This document shows positions 6,026-13,647 of a stretch of DNA of 14,643 nucleotides, in pieces. A model generated the notes under the pieces. That model had not been told where the DNA came from. It saw nothing but the letters and a program-made list of their open reading frames with translations, and did not search any database. The stretch comes from Oscillospiraceae bacterium (GTDB lineage Bacteria; Bacillota; Clostridia; Oscillospirales; Ruminococcaceae), in the NCBI GenBank assembly GCA_029240015.1, contig JARBTU010000013.1, positions 1-14,643 on the forward strand, read 5' to 3'. The stretch's first letter is position 1; the number at the start of each line of letters is the position of its first letter. A program made the translations under genes and the position numbers.

Positions 6026-8272
6026 ATGAAAACGGTTAAAATCACCATAACGGGAATCGTACAGGGAGTAGGGTTCCGCCCCTTTATTGCAAATCTAGCA
6101 AACAGGATAGGTATTGCCGGATGGGTTCGCAATTCAAGCGGAACCGTCATTGTTTTGGCTTACGCGAGCGAAGATGCCATTGATATTTTCTTAGGTTGTA
6201 TCCAAAGTGAGACTCCAAAAGGTGCTTTGATTACAAATATCTTGCTCACTGAACAGCAACCAAAAGAATTTAAAGATTTTAAAATCATCGAGAGTAAACC
6301 CAACTCTACTGATGATATTTTCATTCCGCCCGATATGGCAGTTTGTGATGAGTGCGTTCATGAACTGTTTGACAAGAGCAATTCAAGATACAAGTATCCA
6401 TTTATCAGTTGCGTTTCGTGCGGAGCAAGATACACTATCATAAAAGAAATTCCGTTTGACCGAGAGCGAACGACAATGGACATTTATGATATATGCCTTT
6501 TCTGTAAAAAGGAGTATAAATCTGATTTTCGCAGAGGATATGCTCAAACGATTTCCTGCCACGATTGCGGACCGCAGTTGATACTGAATTGTTATGATGG
6601 CATAGAATTGCATGGAGAAACAGCGCTCCAAAAATCCATTGATATTCTTCATCAAGGCGCAATATTAGCGGTAAAAAGCATTGGTGGGTACAATTATATA
6701 TGCAAGACGGATTCGGCAGAGACAGTAAAAAATCTAAGGTTCTTAAAGGCAAGGGAGAACAAACCTTTTGCCATTATGTTTGCAGATATGAGAGAGGTCA
6801 AAAAATATTGCATCGTTTCTGATGAAGAAGAAAAACTGCTTACATCAAGCGCACGTCCCATCGTACTATTGGAGCGAGAAAACAGATTAATAGATGAAAA
6901 CATCTGTAAGGAGAGCCGATTTATCGGCGCTTTTTTACCATATACCCCCTTGCACCATTTGTTACTGAATGAGTTTAAAAGTTTAATTGTAACAAGTGCA
7001 AATATTTCTGATTGGCCTATTATTACTAAAGACAGCGTGATGTTAAAAACAACATCGCCATATCTTTCAGGAGTTCTTTATAATACCCGTGAAATCGTCA
7101 CACCGCTGGATGACTCGGTTTCGAGAGTAGTCCTATCTTCCACACAACTCATACGCAGAAGCAGGGGATATGTCCCCCTTTCGATAAAAATCAATCCTAA
7201 AAATCAAAATGATATTTTGGCAGTTGGGGGAGATTTGAAGTCTTCATTTTGCTTGCTCAAAGATAATAATGCGTACATGAGCCAATATTTTGGAGATATG
7301 CAAAGCGCTGAAATATCGGATGCTTTCGTAAGTGCCTATGAACACATGGGCAGGTTGTTTCATATCCATCCGCAAGTCGTTGTTACAGACAAACATCCCA
7401 ATTATCATTCCAAAGCATTTGGTGAGAGTTTGGGGATGAAAACCATTGAACTTCAACATCATGCAGCACATATCTATTCTGTTATGGCTGAAAATACGCT
7501 CAATAAAACCATTGGCGTTGCGTTTGACGGAACAGGATTTGGTGATGACGGTGCCATGTGGGGCGGAGAATTTTTTGTGATGGACGGCTGTAACAATGAG
7601 CGTGTTGGTCATCTTGATTACACCAAACTTTGCGGTGGAGATTCAGTCGCAAAAGATGCTGCACTTCTTGCGTATTGTTATCTTCATAAAATGGGATTGC
7701 ATGATCAGATTGTTGACGATAGGTTTGCTGTCATCCATACTGCTCTTGAAAATGACATCAACACACAATTATCTTCCAGTATGGGAAGGCTTTTTGATGT
7801 AATCAGTGCACTCTTAGGATTAAAGAACTATAATTCTTATGAGGGAGAATGCGCAATGGCTGTTGAAAATTGTGCGTTCGATGCCATCAAATCCCGACAA
7901 CGTCCTTACCCTTTGCATTTTAATGTCATAAAACAAGACCATTTTGTTAAAATAAACTTTGATTATCTGCTCCGTGAAATAATACAATCCAAAAGCGAGC
8001 ACGTTAGCAACAACAGATTGGCTCTGGGCTTTCATGAAGCAGTTTCTTGTATGATTGTTGAGGTCTGCAATTGGATTAGAAAGGAAAAAAAGATAAACGC
8101 CGTAGCATTGAGCGGAGGAGTTTTTCTTAATAAAATATTACTTGAAAGAACGGTTCAGCTATTAAAAGAAAGTGACTTCCAAGTTTATTTTAACCAAGCA
8201 GTTCCTCCGAATGACAGCGGGCTTGCGCTTGGGCAGGCATTTTATGCGGCTAAAGTTTTAGGTGATGATTAG
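6026..8272 (+). CDS. hypF: Carbamoyltransferase HypF (hydrogenase cyanide-ligand synthesis)
   Basis: HypF uses carbamoyl phosphate and ATP to carbamoylate the C-terminal cysteine of HypE, the first step to the CN ligands of the active-site iron. The protein is full length (748 residues from the ATG at 6026; a GTG at 6023 would add one). Domains in order: acylphosphatase (GIVQGVGFRP near residue 10); zinc fingers with C107/C110, C129/C132, C157/C160 and C178/C181; a YrdC-like domain (RENKPFAIMF, SARPIVLL, FLPYTPLHH, LIVTSANIS, TPLDDSVSR); and a Kae1-like domain with QHHAAH (metal histidines 478, 479, 482), GVAFDGTGFGDDGAMWGGEF and PPNDSGLALGQ. Oddity: the usual HAQ of the last zinc finger is YAQ, and the loop before C178 is one residue short. 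The ribosome site is weak, so coupling to hypA is likely. Confidence 0.96.
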   Translation: MKTVKITITGIVQGVGFRPFIANLANRIGIAGWVRNSSGTVIVLAYASEDAIDIFLGCIQSETPKGALITNILLTEQQPKEFKDFKIIESKPNSTDDIFIPPDMAVCDECVHELFDKSNSRYKYPFISCVSCGARYTIIKEIPFDRERTTMDIYDICLFCKKEYKSDFRRGYAQTISCHDCGPQLILNCYDGIELHGETALQKSIDILHQGAILAVKSIGGYNYICKTDSAETVKNLRFLKARENKPFAIMFADMREVKKYCIVSDEEEKLLTSSARPIVLLERENRLIDENICKESRFIGAFLPYTPLHHLLLNEFKSLIVTSANISDWPIITKDSVMLKTTSPYLSGVLYNTREIVTPLDDSVSRVVLSSTQLIRRSRGYVPLSIKINPKNQNDILAVGGDLKSSFCLLKDNNAYMSQYFGDMQSAEISDAFVSAYEHMGRLFHIHPQVVVTDKHPNYHSKAFGESLGMKTIELQHHAAHIYSVMAENTLNKTIGVAFDGTGFGDDGAMWGGEFFVMDGCNNERVGHLDYTKLCGGDSVAKDAALLAYCYLHKMGLHDQIVDDRFAVIHTALENDINTQLSSSMGRLFDVISALLGLKNYNSYEGECAMAVENCAFDAIKSRQRPYPLHFNVIKQDHFVKINFDYLLREIIQSKSEHVSNNRLALGFHEAVSCMIVEVCNWIRKEKKINAVALSGGVFLNKILLERTVQLLKESDFQVYFNQAVPPNDSGLALGQAFYAAKVLGDD

Positions 8273-8287
8273 GGAGGTTGTTGATCT

Positions 8288-8500
8288 ATGTGCGTCGCAA
8301 TGCCTGGAAAAGTTATAGAAGTCAATCAGACCAAGGCAACGGTGGACTTCGGCGGGAACTTGATTGAAGCGCAGACTGGGATTGTTAAAGTCGATCTTGG
8401 GGATTATGTGCTGGTACATGCAGGGTGCGTAATACAGGTTCTTTCGGAATTCGATAAAAAAATGTTGCTTGAACTATTAGAAGAAATTGAAAATGCGTAA
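8288..8500 (+). CDS. hypC: Hydrogenase assembly chaperone HypC
   Basis: HypC is a small chaperone that holds the iron precursor with HypD and delivers Fe(CN)2CO to the hydrogenase large-subunit precursor. The 70-residue protein starts MCVAMPGKV; Cys2 after removal of the initiator methionine is the essential iron-binding residue, and the PG turn is conserved. Near residue 44, GDYVLVHAGCVI carries the conserved histidine that pairs with Cys2. The sequence folds as a small OB-type beta-barrel with a charged C-terminal helix (KKMLLELLEEIE). A strong AGGGAGG ribosome site overlaps the hypF stop (8271-8277). Only one HypC-type chaperone is present, so it presumably serves EchE. Confidence 0.95.
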   Translation: MCVAMPGKVIEVNQTKATVDFGGNLIEAQTGIVKVDLGDYVLVHAGCVIQVLSEFDKKMLLELLEEIENA

Positions 8501-8514
8501 AAGTTGGTGAGAAG

Positions 8515-9549
8515 TTGTTAACTTTTGACAAGATAAAAGAATTTTTATATAATTATGATGGCGAACCGGTAACCCTTATGGAAGTATGCGGAACACATAC
8601 TTCTGTAATCGCAAAATCAGGTATTAAAAGCTTGTTATCAGATAAGATCAAATTGGTATCAGGTCCTGGCTGTCCCGTCTGTGTAACGGTATCGTCCTAT
8701 ATTGACAAACTGTGTGAACTTTCGTTGCAAGAAAATACGGTTGTTGTTACTTTTGGAGACATGATGCGAGTCAAAGGAAGTGAACGAAGCCTAAATGATA
8801 TGATGGCGGCAGGGGGAAAGGTAAAACTCATATATTCTCCACTCGAACTGCTGAAACTTGCAAAAGAAAACAAAAATACAACCTTTATCTTTGCCGCAGT
8901 CGGTTTTGAAACGACAACACCAATCTACGCGATGTTAATTAGACAGGCAATTGAAAAGAACATACATAACATCAAGCTGTTATCTTCACTCAAAACAATG
9001 CCTGAGGCAATTGACTGGATATGTAGGCAGAACCATCAGCTTACAGGATTTATTGCTCCCGGACATGTGTGTGCAATAACTGGAAGTGATATGTTGGTTC
9101 CGTTTGCTGAAAAATATCATACTCCGCTTGTAGTTGCGGGATTTTCTTCTGAACAGGTGTTGAGTGCTGTTTATATGCTGACCAAACTCAAAAAAACGGG
9201 TAAGGTTATCAATCTATATCGTTCTGCAGTGGAAGAAAGCCCAAATATGGAGGCCAAAACTCTTGTTGATGAGTTCTTTGAATCTGGGCCTGCTTGTTGG
9301 AGAGGTCTTGGCACGATTGAGCAATCAGGATTGTATTTAAAGGGTAAATATTCAGAATTTGACGCGGGCAGCAGAGGATTGACAGAAGATGTTGGCTATA
9401 ATAACGCCTGCAGATGCAGTGATGTCATTACGGGAAAGATATCTCCACATGAATGTGCCTTGTTCGGGAAAGCATGTACCCCTCAGAATCCTCAGGGGGC
9501 CTGTATGGTTTCTGAAGAAGGGAGCTGTCACAGTTATTTTACATCATAA
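8515..9549 (+). CDS. hypD: Hydrogenase iron-centre assembly protein HypD
   Basis: HypD is a [4Fe-4S] scaffold on which, with HypC, the iron receives its CN and CO ligands. The 344-residue protein shows the family motifs in order: EVCGTHTS with C25, SGPGCPVCVT with C53 and C56, ACWRGLG near residue 260, and a cysteine-rich C-terminus with ACRCSD (C299, C301), C314, LFGKACTP (C321), C330 in GACMVSEEGSC and C338, which includes the cluster ligands. The only plausible start is the TTG at 8515: no ATG or GTG is in frame between the hypC stop and the first conserved residues. GGTGAG lies just 3 nt before it, an unusually close spacing. Start identity is therefore a little uncertain; the family call is not. 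Confidence 0.95.
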   Translation: MLTFDKIKEFLYNYDGEPVTLMEVCGTHTSVIAKSGIKSLLSDKIKLVSGPGCPVCVTVSSYIDKLCELSLQENTVVVTFGDMMRVKGSERSLNDMMAAGGKVKLIYSPLELLKLAKENKNTTFIFAAVGFETTTPIYAMLIRQAIEKNIHNIKLLSSLKTMPEAIDWICRQNHQLTGFIAPGHVCAITGSDMLVPFAEKYHTPLVVAGFSSEQVLSAVYMLTKLKKTGKVINLYRSAVEESPNMEAKTLVDEFFESGPACWRGLGTIEQSGLYLKGKYSEFDAGSRGLTEDVGYNNACRCSDVITGKISPHECALFGKACTPQNPQGACMVSEEGSCHSYFTS

Positions 9550-9571
9550 AAAATAGGAGATTGTAAAAATC

Positions 9572-10555
9572 ATGAAAATTACAGCGGCTCACGGAAGTGG
9601 AGGAAAGTCCACTTCTGAACTGATTGAGAATATATTTGCCAAGCATTTTTCCAATCCTTTACTCGACAGCATGGAAGATTCCACAGTGTTACCCTCCATG
9701 GATGGGAAGATTGCAATCACTACAGACAGCTTTGTCGTAACACCTTTATTTTTTAAGGGCGGAGACATTGGAAAACTCAGTATCTGCGGAACGGTCAATG
9801 ATCTTTTGATGCGCGGAGCGATTCCCCGATACGTTACATGTGGGTTTATTATTGAAACGGGAACTGAAAGCGAAACGCTTGACCAAATTGCCCGCTCCAT
9901 GGCGGAATCTGCAAAACAAGCAGGAGTGTTGATTATTGCGGGTGATACAAAAGTCATCAACGGAAACGGCGGCGTCTACATCAATACGACTGGGGTCGGC
10001 ACTGTTCCGAACGAACGGGATATCAGTATCTATAACTGTAAGGCAGGGGACGCTGTGTTGCTTTCGGGAACGCTGGGCGATCATCACGCTGCCATTTTGA
10101 GTGAACGTATGGGCATTAAAAATGATATCCAAAGTGATTGTACCGTATTAAACGAAGCAGTCGACATTTTACTCAAAAATAATATCAGAATCAAAGCGAT
10201 GCGTGATGTTACAAGAGGCGGGCTTGCTACTATTTTAAATGAGATTGCGGTTGCTTCCAATGTTTCGATTGAAATTGAAGAAGGGCAGATTCCTGTTTCC
10301 TCTCCGGTAAAATCGTTATGTGGTATCTTGGGATTAGACCCCTTATATATGGGCAATGAGGGAAAGTTCGTCGCGGTGATTGATGTGCAGGATAAAGAAA
10401 AAGCCATTGAACTGTTGCAATCCACAGAACCGGGAAAGAACGCAGCAATCATAGGAAAAATTAAAACAGGGGATAAATTGTTACTAAAAACCTCCATAGG
10501 AGGAACACGCATTGTTCATGTCCTTCAAGGAGAAGGACTGCCTCGAATTTGTTAA
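9572..10555 (+). CDS. hypE: Carbamoyl dehydratase HypE (hydrogenase cyanide-ligand synthesis)
   Basis: HypE receives a carbamoyl group from HypF on its C-terminal cysteine and dehydrates it with ATP to a thiocyanate, the donor of the iron CN ligands. The 327-residue protein belongs to the PurM/ThiL/SelD ATP-binding family. The glycine-rich HGSGGKSTSELI lies at the N-terminus, the ATP/Mg region ITTDSFVVTPLFF-GGDIGKL near residues 49-69, TVNDLLMRGA near 74-83, and GDTKVI further on. The protein ends in PRIC, so the carbamoyl-accepting Cys327 is the last residue, exactly as required. TAGGAG lies upstream of the ATG with a rather long spacer. The next gene follows after 31 nt and appears to be in the same transcript. 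Confidence 0.97.
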   Translation: MKITAAHGSGGKSTSELIENIFAKHFSNPLLDSMEDSTVLPSMDGKIAITTDSFVVTPLFFKGGDIGKLSICGTVNDLLMRGAIPRYVTCGFIIETGTESETLDQIARSMAESAKQAGVLIIAGDTKVINGNGGVYINTTGVGTVPNERDISIYNCKAGDAVLLSGTLGDHHAAILSERMGIKNDIQSDCTVLNEAVDILLKNNIRIKAMRDVTRGGLATILNEIAVASNVSIEIEEGQIPVSSPVKSLCGILGLDPLYMGNEGKFVAVIDVQDKEKAIELLQSTEPGKNAAIIGKIKTGDKLLLKTSIGGTRIVHVLQGEGLPRIC

Positions 10556-10586
10556 ATTATAAATTATTTTGAAAGGGTGTTCAAAT

Positions 10587-11579
10587 ATGCATATACCAAA
10601 TCATTATCTAAGTCCATCCACTTGTGCCGTCTTTGGAGCTGCTATGCTTCCTGTTTGGGCAACATCAGTTAAAAAAGTGAAAGAAGAACTGCCAAAAGAA
10701 AAACTTCCGTTGCTTGGAGTCGGTGCAGCATTTTCTTTTCTTATGATGATGTACGACGTCCCTCTTCCGGGAGGAACGACAGGACACGCCGTGGGAGCAA
10801 TGTTGATTGCTGTTCTTTTAGGTCCTTTTTCTGCCTGTATCTCCGTTACAGCGGCTCTTTTGGTTCAAGCACTGTTTTTTGGAGATGGAGGACTGTTGGC
10901 TTTTGGCGCAAACTGCTTTAACATGGCGTTTGTATTACCGTTTACAGGACATTATGTATATCGGTTTATTAAAGAAAAGTTCCCTTCAAAAAAAGGGGAA
11001 TATGCAGGAATTATGCTCGGTTCATATGTAGGACTGAACCTTGCAGCTTTATGTGCGGCAATAGAGTTTGGCCTTCAGCCGCTTCTTTTCAAAAATGCAG
11101 CGGGGCAGCCGCTATACTGTCCATATGATTTATCTGTTTCCATTCCTTCGATGATGAGTCCTCATCTTCTTGTAGCAGGAATAGTAGAATTGGCATTTAC
11201 GGTTGCGATTTTCGCTTACATCAAAAGGTTTTCACCAAATATGGTCGGCGAGACACCTCAGCAGAAAGCAAAACCAATCTACGGATTGCTTCTTGCGCTT
11301 ATTGTCTTGACTCCACTTGGCTTGCTCGCACAGGGAACCGCTTGGGGAGAATGGGGAATAGAAGAAATAAAAGAAGTTGTTTCGGGTGGTACTGCACTGG
11401 GCTATATTCCTGAAGGAATGAAGAATGGTTTTGGTTTTCAGGCAATAATTCAAGATTATGTCGTTAAGGGACTGCCTGAAATCGCGGGATATCTTCTATC
11501 AGCATTCGCTGGAACTGTAATTTTAGTCATGCTATTTAAAATAGTAAGCGGTTTAAAAAAGAATAAAATTTCCTCTTAA
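10587..11579 (+). CDS. CbiM/NikM-like nickel/cobalt uptake membrane protein
   Basis: This is the substrate-binding membrane component (S component) of an ECF-type Ni/Co transporter. The 330-residue protein starts MHIPNHYLSPSTC, matching the CbiM/NikM N-terminus in which the amino group of Met1 and His2 bind the metal. PGGTTGHAVG places a histidine at residue 67, the position of the third metal ligand described for NikM. About six helices form the CbiM core; the last 90 residues (GLLAQGTAWGEWG onwards) form an additional CbiN/PDGLE-like domain with a final helix. An upstream TTG at 10569 would displace the metal-binding N-terminus, so the ATG at 10587 with AAAGGG upstream is the start. Because it closes the ech-hyp operon, nickel is the likely substrate. 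No CbiQ or CbiO gene follows; a terminator does. Nickel versus cobalt cannot be settled from sequence. Confidence 0.9.
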   Translation: MHIPNHYLSPSTCAVFGAAMLPVWATSVKKVKEELPKEKLPLLGVGAAFSFLMMMYDVPLPGGTTGHAVGAMLIAVLLGPFSACISVTAALLVQALFFGDGGLLAFGANCFNMAFVLPFTGHYVYRFIKEKFPSKKGEYAGIMLGSYVGLNLAALCAAIEFGLQPLLFKNAAGQPLYCPYDLSVSIPSMMSPHLLVAGIVELAFTVAIFAYIKRFSPNMVGETPQQKAKPIYGLLLALIVLTPLGLLAQGTAWGEWGIEEIKEVVSGGTALGYIPEGMKNGFGFQAIIQDYVVKGLPEIAGYLLSAFAGTVILVMLFKIVSGLKKNKISS

Positions 11580-11585
11580 AGAGGA
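11571..11585 (+). other. Small hairpin across the stop codon of the CbiM-like gene
   Basis: TCCTCTT (11571-11577) and AAGAGGA (11579-11585) form a 7-bp inverted repeat with one central base, and the TAA stop (11577-11579) sits at the centre. It lies directly before the main terminator hairpin. It may help 3'-end formation or be chance. Confidence 0.4.
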
Positions 11586-11589
11586 TAAG

Positions 11590-11632
11590 AAAACAGGCAA
11601 ATATACTTTTAAAGTATATTTGCCTGTTTTTT
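11590..11632. terminator. Bidirectional intrinsic terminator between convergent operons
   Basis: A perfect 19-bp inverted repeat (arms 11590-11608 and 11612-11630, core ACAGGCAAATATAC) with a 3-nt loop is followed on the plus strand by a T6 run (11627-11632). On the minus strand the AAAA at the left arm gives a short T-run as well. It ends the ech-hyp-cbiM operon and lies 41 bp past the stop of the minus-strand permease, so it can serve both transcripts. Confidence 0.9.
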
Positions 11633-11673
11633 AAGCTGGCTATCAATTTGTTTAAACTTTTTCTAAAAAAGAC

Positions 11674-12312
11674 TTAAAATTCTCTTTTAGAAAAGATCTT
11701 TATAGAAGCTGATATTGAAATTGTTACCGCTATCATAACAGATAAAATGATTATTAAAATAAATAAGGGTGTAATTTGCAGAGATTTTAATCTGGAAAGT
11801 ATCGGAAGAGAGCTTTGAGCCAAAAGTATAATCAGAACAGAAGGGATTATAAGGATCCCTATCATAATGATTCTTGCTTTCTCAACACCCATTTTAAATA
11901 TAACAGGCAATATAGCAGATAAATACAACACGCCGAAAACTGTCATTGTTAAAAGAGTCAAAATACTTGTGCGCATATCATTTTCATTGCCAAGTGTAAA
12001 TGTAATGCCCATATTAACAAGTGAAGTAATTATAATGCCTGACAACATCATAATCAATCCCAATAAATATTTTGATATCACGAAGTGTTCTCTCGGTATA
12101 GGCATCGCGAGTGCAAATCTTTCCCATTTGGCTCTTTCGTCAAAAGTAATGGATGTGATAGGCAGCATAGAAGCATACATGATAACCATCGTGGTTACCA
12201 TACTGGTGTTTTTAGTCACAATTGAAAATGCAATAAAAAAACCAATTGTTATCAATACAGTTTTGCCATAGCTTTTTAAATTAATTAGGTCTTTAATTAA
12301 TAATCCCCTCAT
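11674..12312 (-). CDS. ABC-2 type transporter permease
   Basis: This 212-residue membrane protein has about six helices and resembles the ABC2 permeases paired with YtrA/GntR regulators in Bacillota. Between the second and third helices it has FDERAKWERFALAMPIPR followed by KYL (about residues 57-83), the loop typical of that permease family ('DE..W..ya..LPv.R...v..KY'). It would be partnered by the ATPase encoded just upstream, with which it overlaps by 4 bp (ATGA), a sign of coupled translation. The substrate is not visible; relatives are associated with export of, or response to, cell-wall-active peptides. The gene ends shortly before the shared terminator. Family confidence is good, function low. 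Confidence 0.82.
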   Translation of the reverse strand: MRGLLIKDLINLKSYGKTVLITIGFFIAFSIVTKNTSMVTTMVIMYASMLPITSITFDERAKWERFALAMPIPREHFVISKYLLGLIMMLSGIIITSLVNMGITFTLGNENDMRTSILTLLTMTVFGVLYLSAILPVIFKMGVEKARIIMIGILIIPSVLIILLAQSSLPILSRLKSLQITPLFILIIILSVMIAVTISISASIKIFSKREF

Positions 12313-13157
12313 GATCTCTCGCTCCTTACATGAAATAACATAATATCTTCTATTGATGGATTGTCTATTATATGATGGTTTTGCTGCAGCTTATTTTTTA
12401 ACACCAATGCTTCGGTACCGAATTTTCCTTTTCGATACCCTATAATTGCTGATTTATTGATGAAATCAAATTCGTCATTACTGCATTTTAGTATTCCGTA
12501 ATCACTTAAAAGCTTATCTTTACTTTCGCTGAATTTTATCTTGCCATCATGGATAAAAGTGATGTAGTCTGCAATCTTTTCCAAATCACTTGTAATGTGC
12601 GATGAAATAAAAATAGTATGATCTTCATCCTGCATAAAATCAAGGAAGACGTCCAGTATTTCATCTCGAACGATAGGGTCAAGTCCACTTGTTGCTTCGT
12701 CCATAATTAAAAACTTTGCATTGTGGGAAAGTGCCACCGCAATAGACAGTTTCATCTTCATTCCACGGGAAAAATCTTTAAGTATTTTATCTGTAGGAAG
12801 TTTGAATTTCTTAATATATTTTTGAAAACAACCTTTATCCCACTGATGATAAATATTACCCATTATTTTAGAGATATCTTTAACTTTCAGACCATCATGA
12901 AAATAGCTTTCATCAAAAACAATTCCAATCTGCTGCTTAATTTCATTTTGGTGTTCAATATTATCTTTCTCCATGATTTTGATATCTCCATTGTTTCTGT
13001 TTATTAAATTTAATATCAATTTTATTGTAGTGCTCTTTCCCGCGCCATTTTCTCCTATAAAACCCATGATGCAGCCTTTTTTAAGATGCAAATAATCAAT
13101 GTCTATAGAAAAATCCTTATAATCTTTTTTAAGATTGTTAATTTCCAGTGCATACAT
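12309..13157 (-). CDS. ABC transporter ATP-binding protein (YtrB/BcrA-like)
   Basis: The 282-residue ATPase drives the permease encoded downstream. Walker A is GENGAGKST (residues 35-43), the ABC signature is FSRGMKMKLS (from 129), Walker B is FLIMDEATSGLD (149-160), and the switch histidine is H187 in ISSHI. The Q-loop position after 'IGIV' is Asp82 instead of the common glutamine, a variant I recall in this drug/peptide-exporter subfamily. The last 80 residues form the usual divergent C-terminal extension. Its ribosome site (AAGGAG) is inside the end of the GntR gene, 5 bp away, so the three genes form one operon. The likely role is handling of cell-envelope-active compounds; this is inferred from the gene set and not from a substrate signature. 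Confidence 0.9.
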   Translation of the reverse strand: MYALEINNLKKDYKDFSIDIDYLHLKKGCIMGFIGENGAGKSTTIKLILNLINRNNGDIKIMEKDNIEHQNEIKQQIGIVFDESYFHDGLKVKDISKIMGNIYHQWDKGCFQKYIKKFKLPTDKILKDFSRGMKMKLSIAVALSHNAKFLIMDEATSGLDPIVRDEILDVFLDFMQDEDHTIFISSHITSDLEKIADYITFIHDGKIKFSESKDKLLSDYGILKCSNDEFDFINKSAIIGYRKGKFGTEALVLKNKLQQNHHIIDNPSIEDIMLFHVRSERS

Positions 13158-13162
13158 AATGG

Positions 13163-13537
13163 CTAATCTCCTTTATAAATAATATCTATTAATTCTATAA
13201 GTTCTTGCAACGATAATCCAATTTTTTTGGCGGTTTCAACTGCCGATTCCAAGTTTTCTTCGATTTTTCTAAGCTGTTCTTCTTTGATGATCTGCGTGTT
13301 CTTACAGGAAACAAAGCTGCCCTTTCCCAAATAAGATTCAATAAATCCATCTCGCTCCAAATCTTCATAGGCCCGTTTTGTTGTAATAACGCTTATTCTT
13401 AATTCTTTTGCCAATAATCTCATAGAAGGCAGTGCGTCACCTTCTTTTAACTTTCCTGTAATAATCATATTCTTAATTTGTGAAGTAATTTGCTCATAAA
13501 TTGGCTTGCCAATGGAGTTGCTGATTAAAATATCCAA
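13163..13537 (-). CDS. GntR-family transcriptional regulator, YtrA subfamily
   Basis: This 124-residue DNA-binding protein has an N-terminal winged helix-turn-helix typical of GntR proteins: PIYEQITSQIKNMIITGKL, then LPSMRLLAKELRISVITTKRAYEDLERDGFI and YLGKGSFV (residues 12-77). Only about 45 residues remain after it, helical and charged, which is the short C-terminal domain that marks the YtrA subfamily; such proteins dimerise and lack a large ligand domain. The start is TTG at 13537-13535, with GAGAGGTG 5 nt before it. Placed first in an operon with an ABC ATPase and permease, it most likely represses its own operon through the palindrome over the promoter -10 box. The inducer is unknown; relatives respond to cell-wall-active antibiotics. 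Confidence 0.93.
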   Translation of the reverse strand: MDILISNSIGKPIYEQITSQIKNMIITGKLKEGDALPSMRLLAKELRISVITTKRAYEDLERDGFIESYLGKGSFVSCKNTQIIKEEQLRKIEENLESAVETAKKIGLSLQELIELIDIIYKGD

Positions 13538-13542
13538 AGTTT

Positions 13543-13550
13543 CACCTCTC
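13543..13550 (-). promoter_or_regulatory. Ribosome binding site of the GntR gene
   Basis: Read on the minus strand, GAGAGGTG lies 5 nt before the TTG start. It supports the use of TTG where no ATG is available. Confidence 0.75.
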
Positions 13551-13561
13551 TAGTTATTAAT

Positions 13562-13584
13562 TTGTATATATACATTATATACAA
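13562..13584. promoter_or_regulatory. Palindromic operator candidate for the GntR regulator
   Basis: TTGTATATA (13562-13570) and TATATACAA (13576-13584) form a 9-bp perfect inverted repeat around TACAT. It covers the -10 box of the minus-strand promoter and lies between promoter and GntR start, the place expected for an autoregulatory operator. Within it, TGTATATATACA (13563-13574) is itself a perfect 12-bp palindrome. Binding is inferred; the high A/T content makes chance palindromes more likely here. Confidence 0.55.
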
Positions 13585-13601
13585 TATATATTATTTGTCA
13601 A
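13574..13601 (-). promoter_or_regulatory. Promoter of the GntR-ABC operon
   Basis: On the minus strand, a consensus -35 TTGACA (13601-13596), a 16-bp spacer and a consensus -10 TATAAT (13579-13574) form a strong sigma-A-type promoter, about 35 bp upstream of the GntR start. Such strength suggests that repression is the main control. Confidence 0.8.
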
Positions 13602-13647
13602 TATGATATATGAAAAAAATTGGCTTATTTTTTATGAGGATAAATAA

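Noticed and set aside
11867..12271. Plus-strand frame of 134 codons opposite the ABC permease
   Set aside because: It mirrors a hydrophobic minus-strand gene that has a coupled start and a family motif; it has no support of its own.
12390..12480. Possible non-functional ATPase because of the unusual Q-loop (Asp82)
   Set aside because: Walker A, signature, Walker B and switch histidine are intact, and I recall this Q-loop variant in the same ABC subfamily, so it is not a sign of loss of function.
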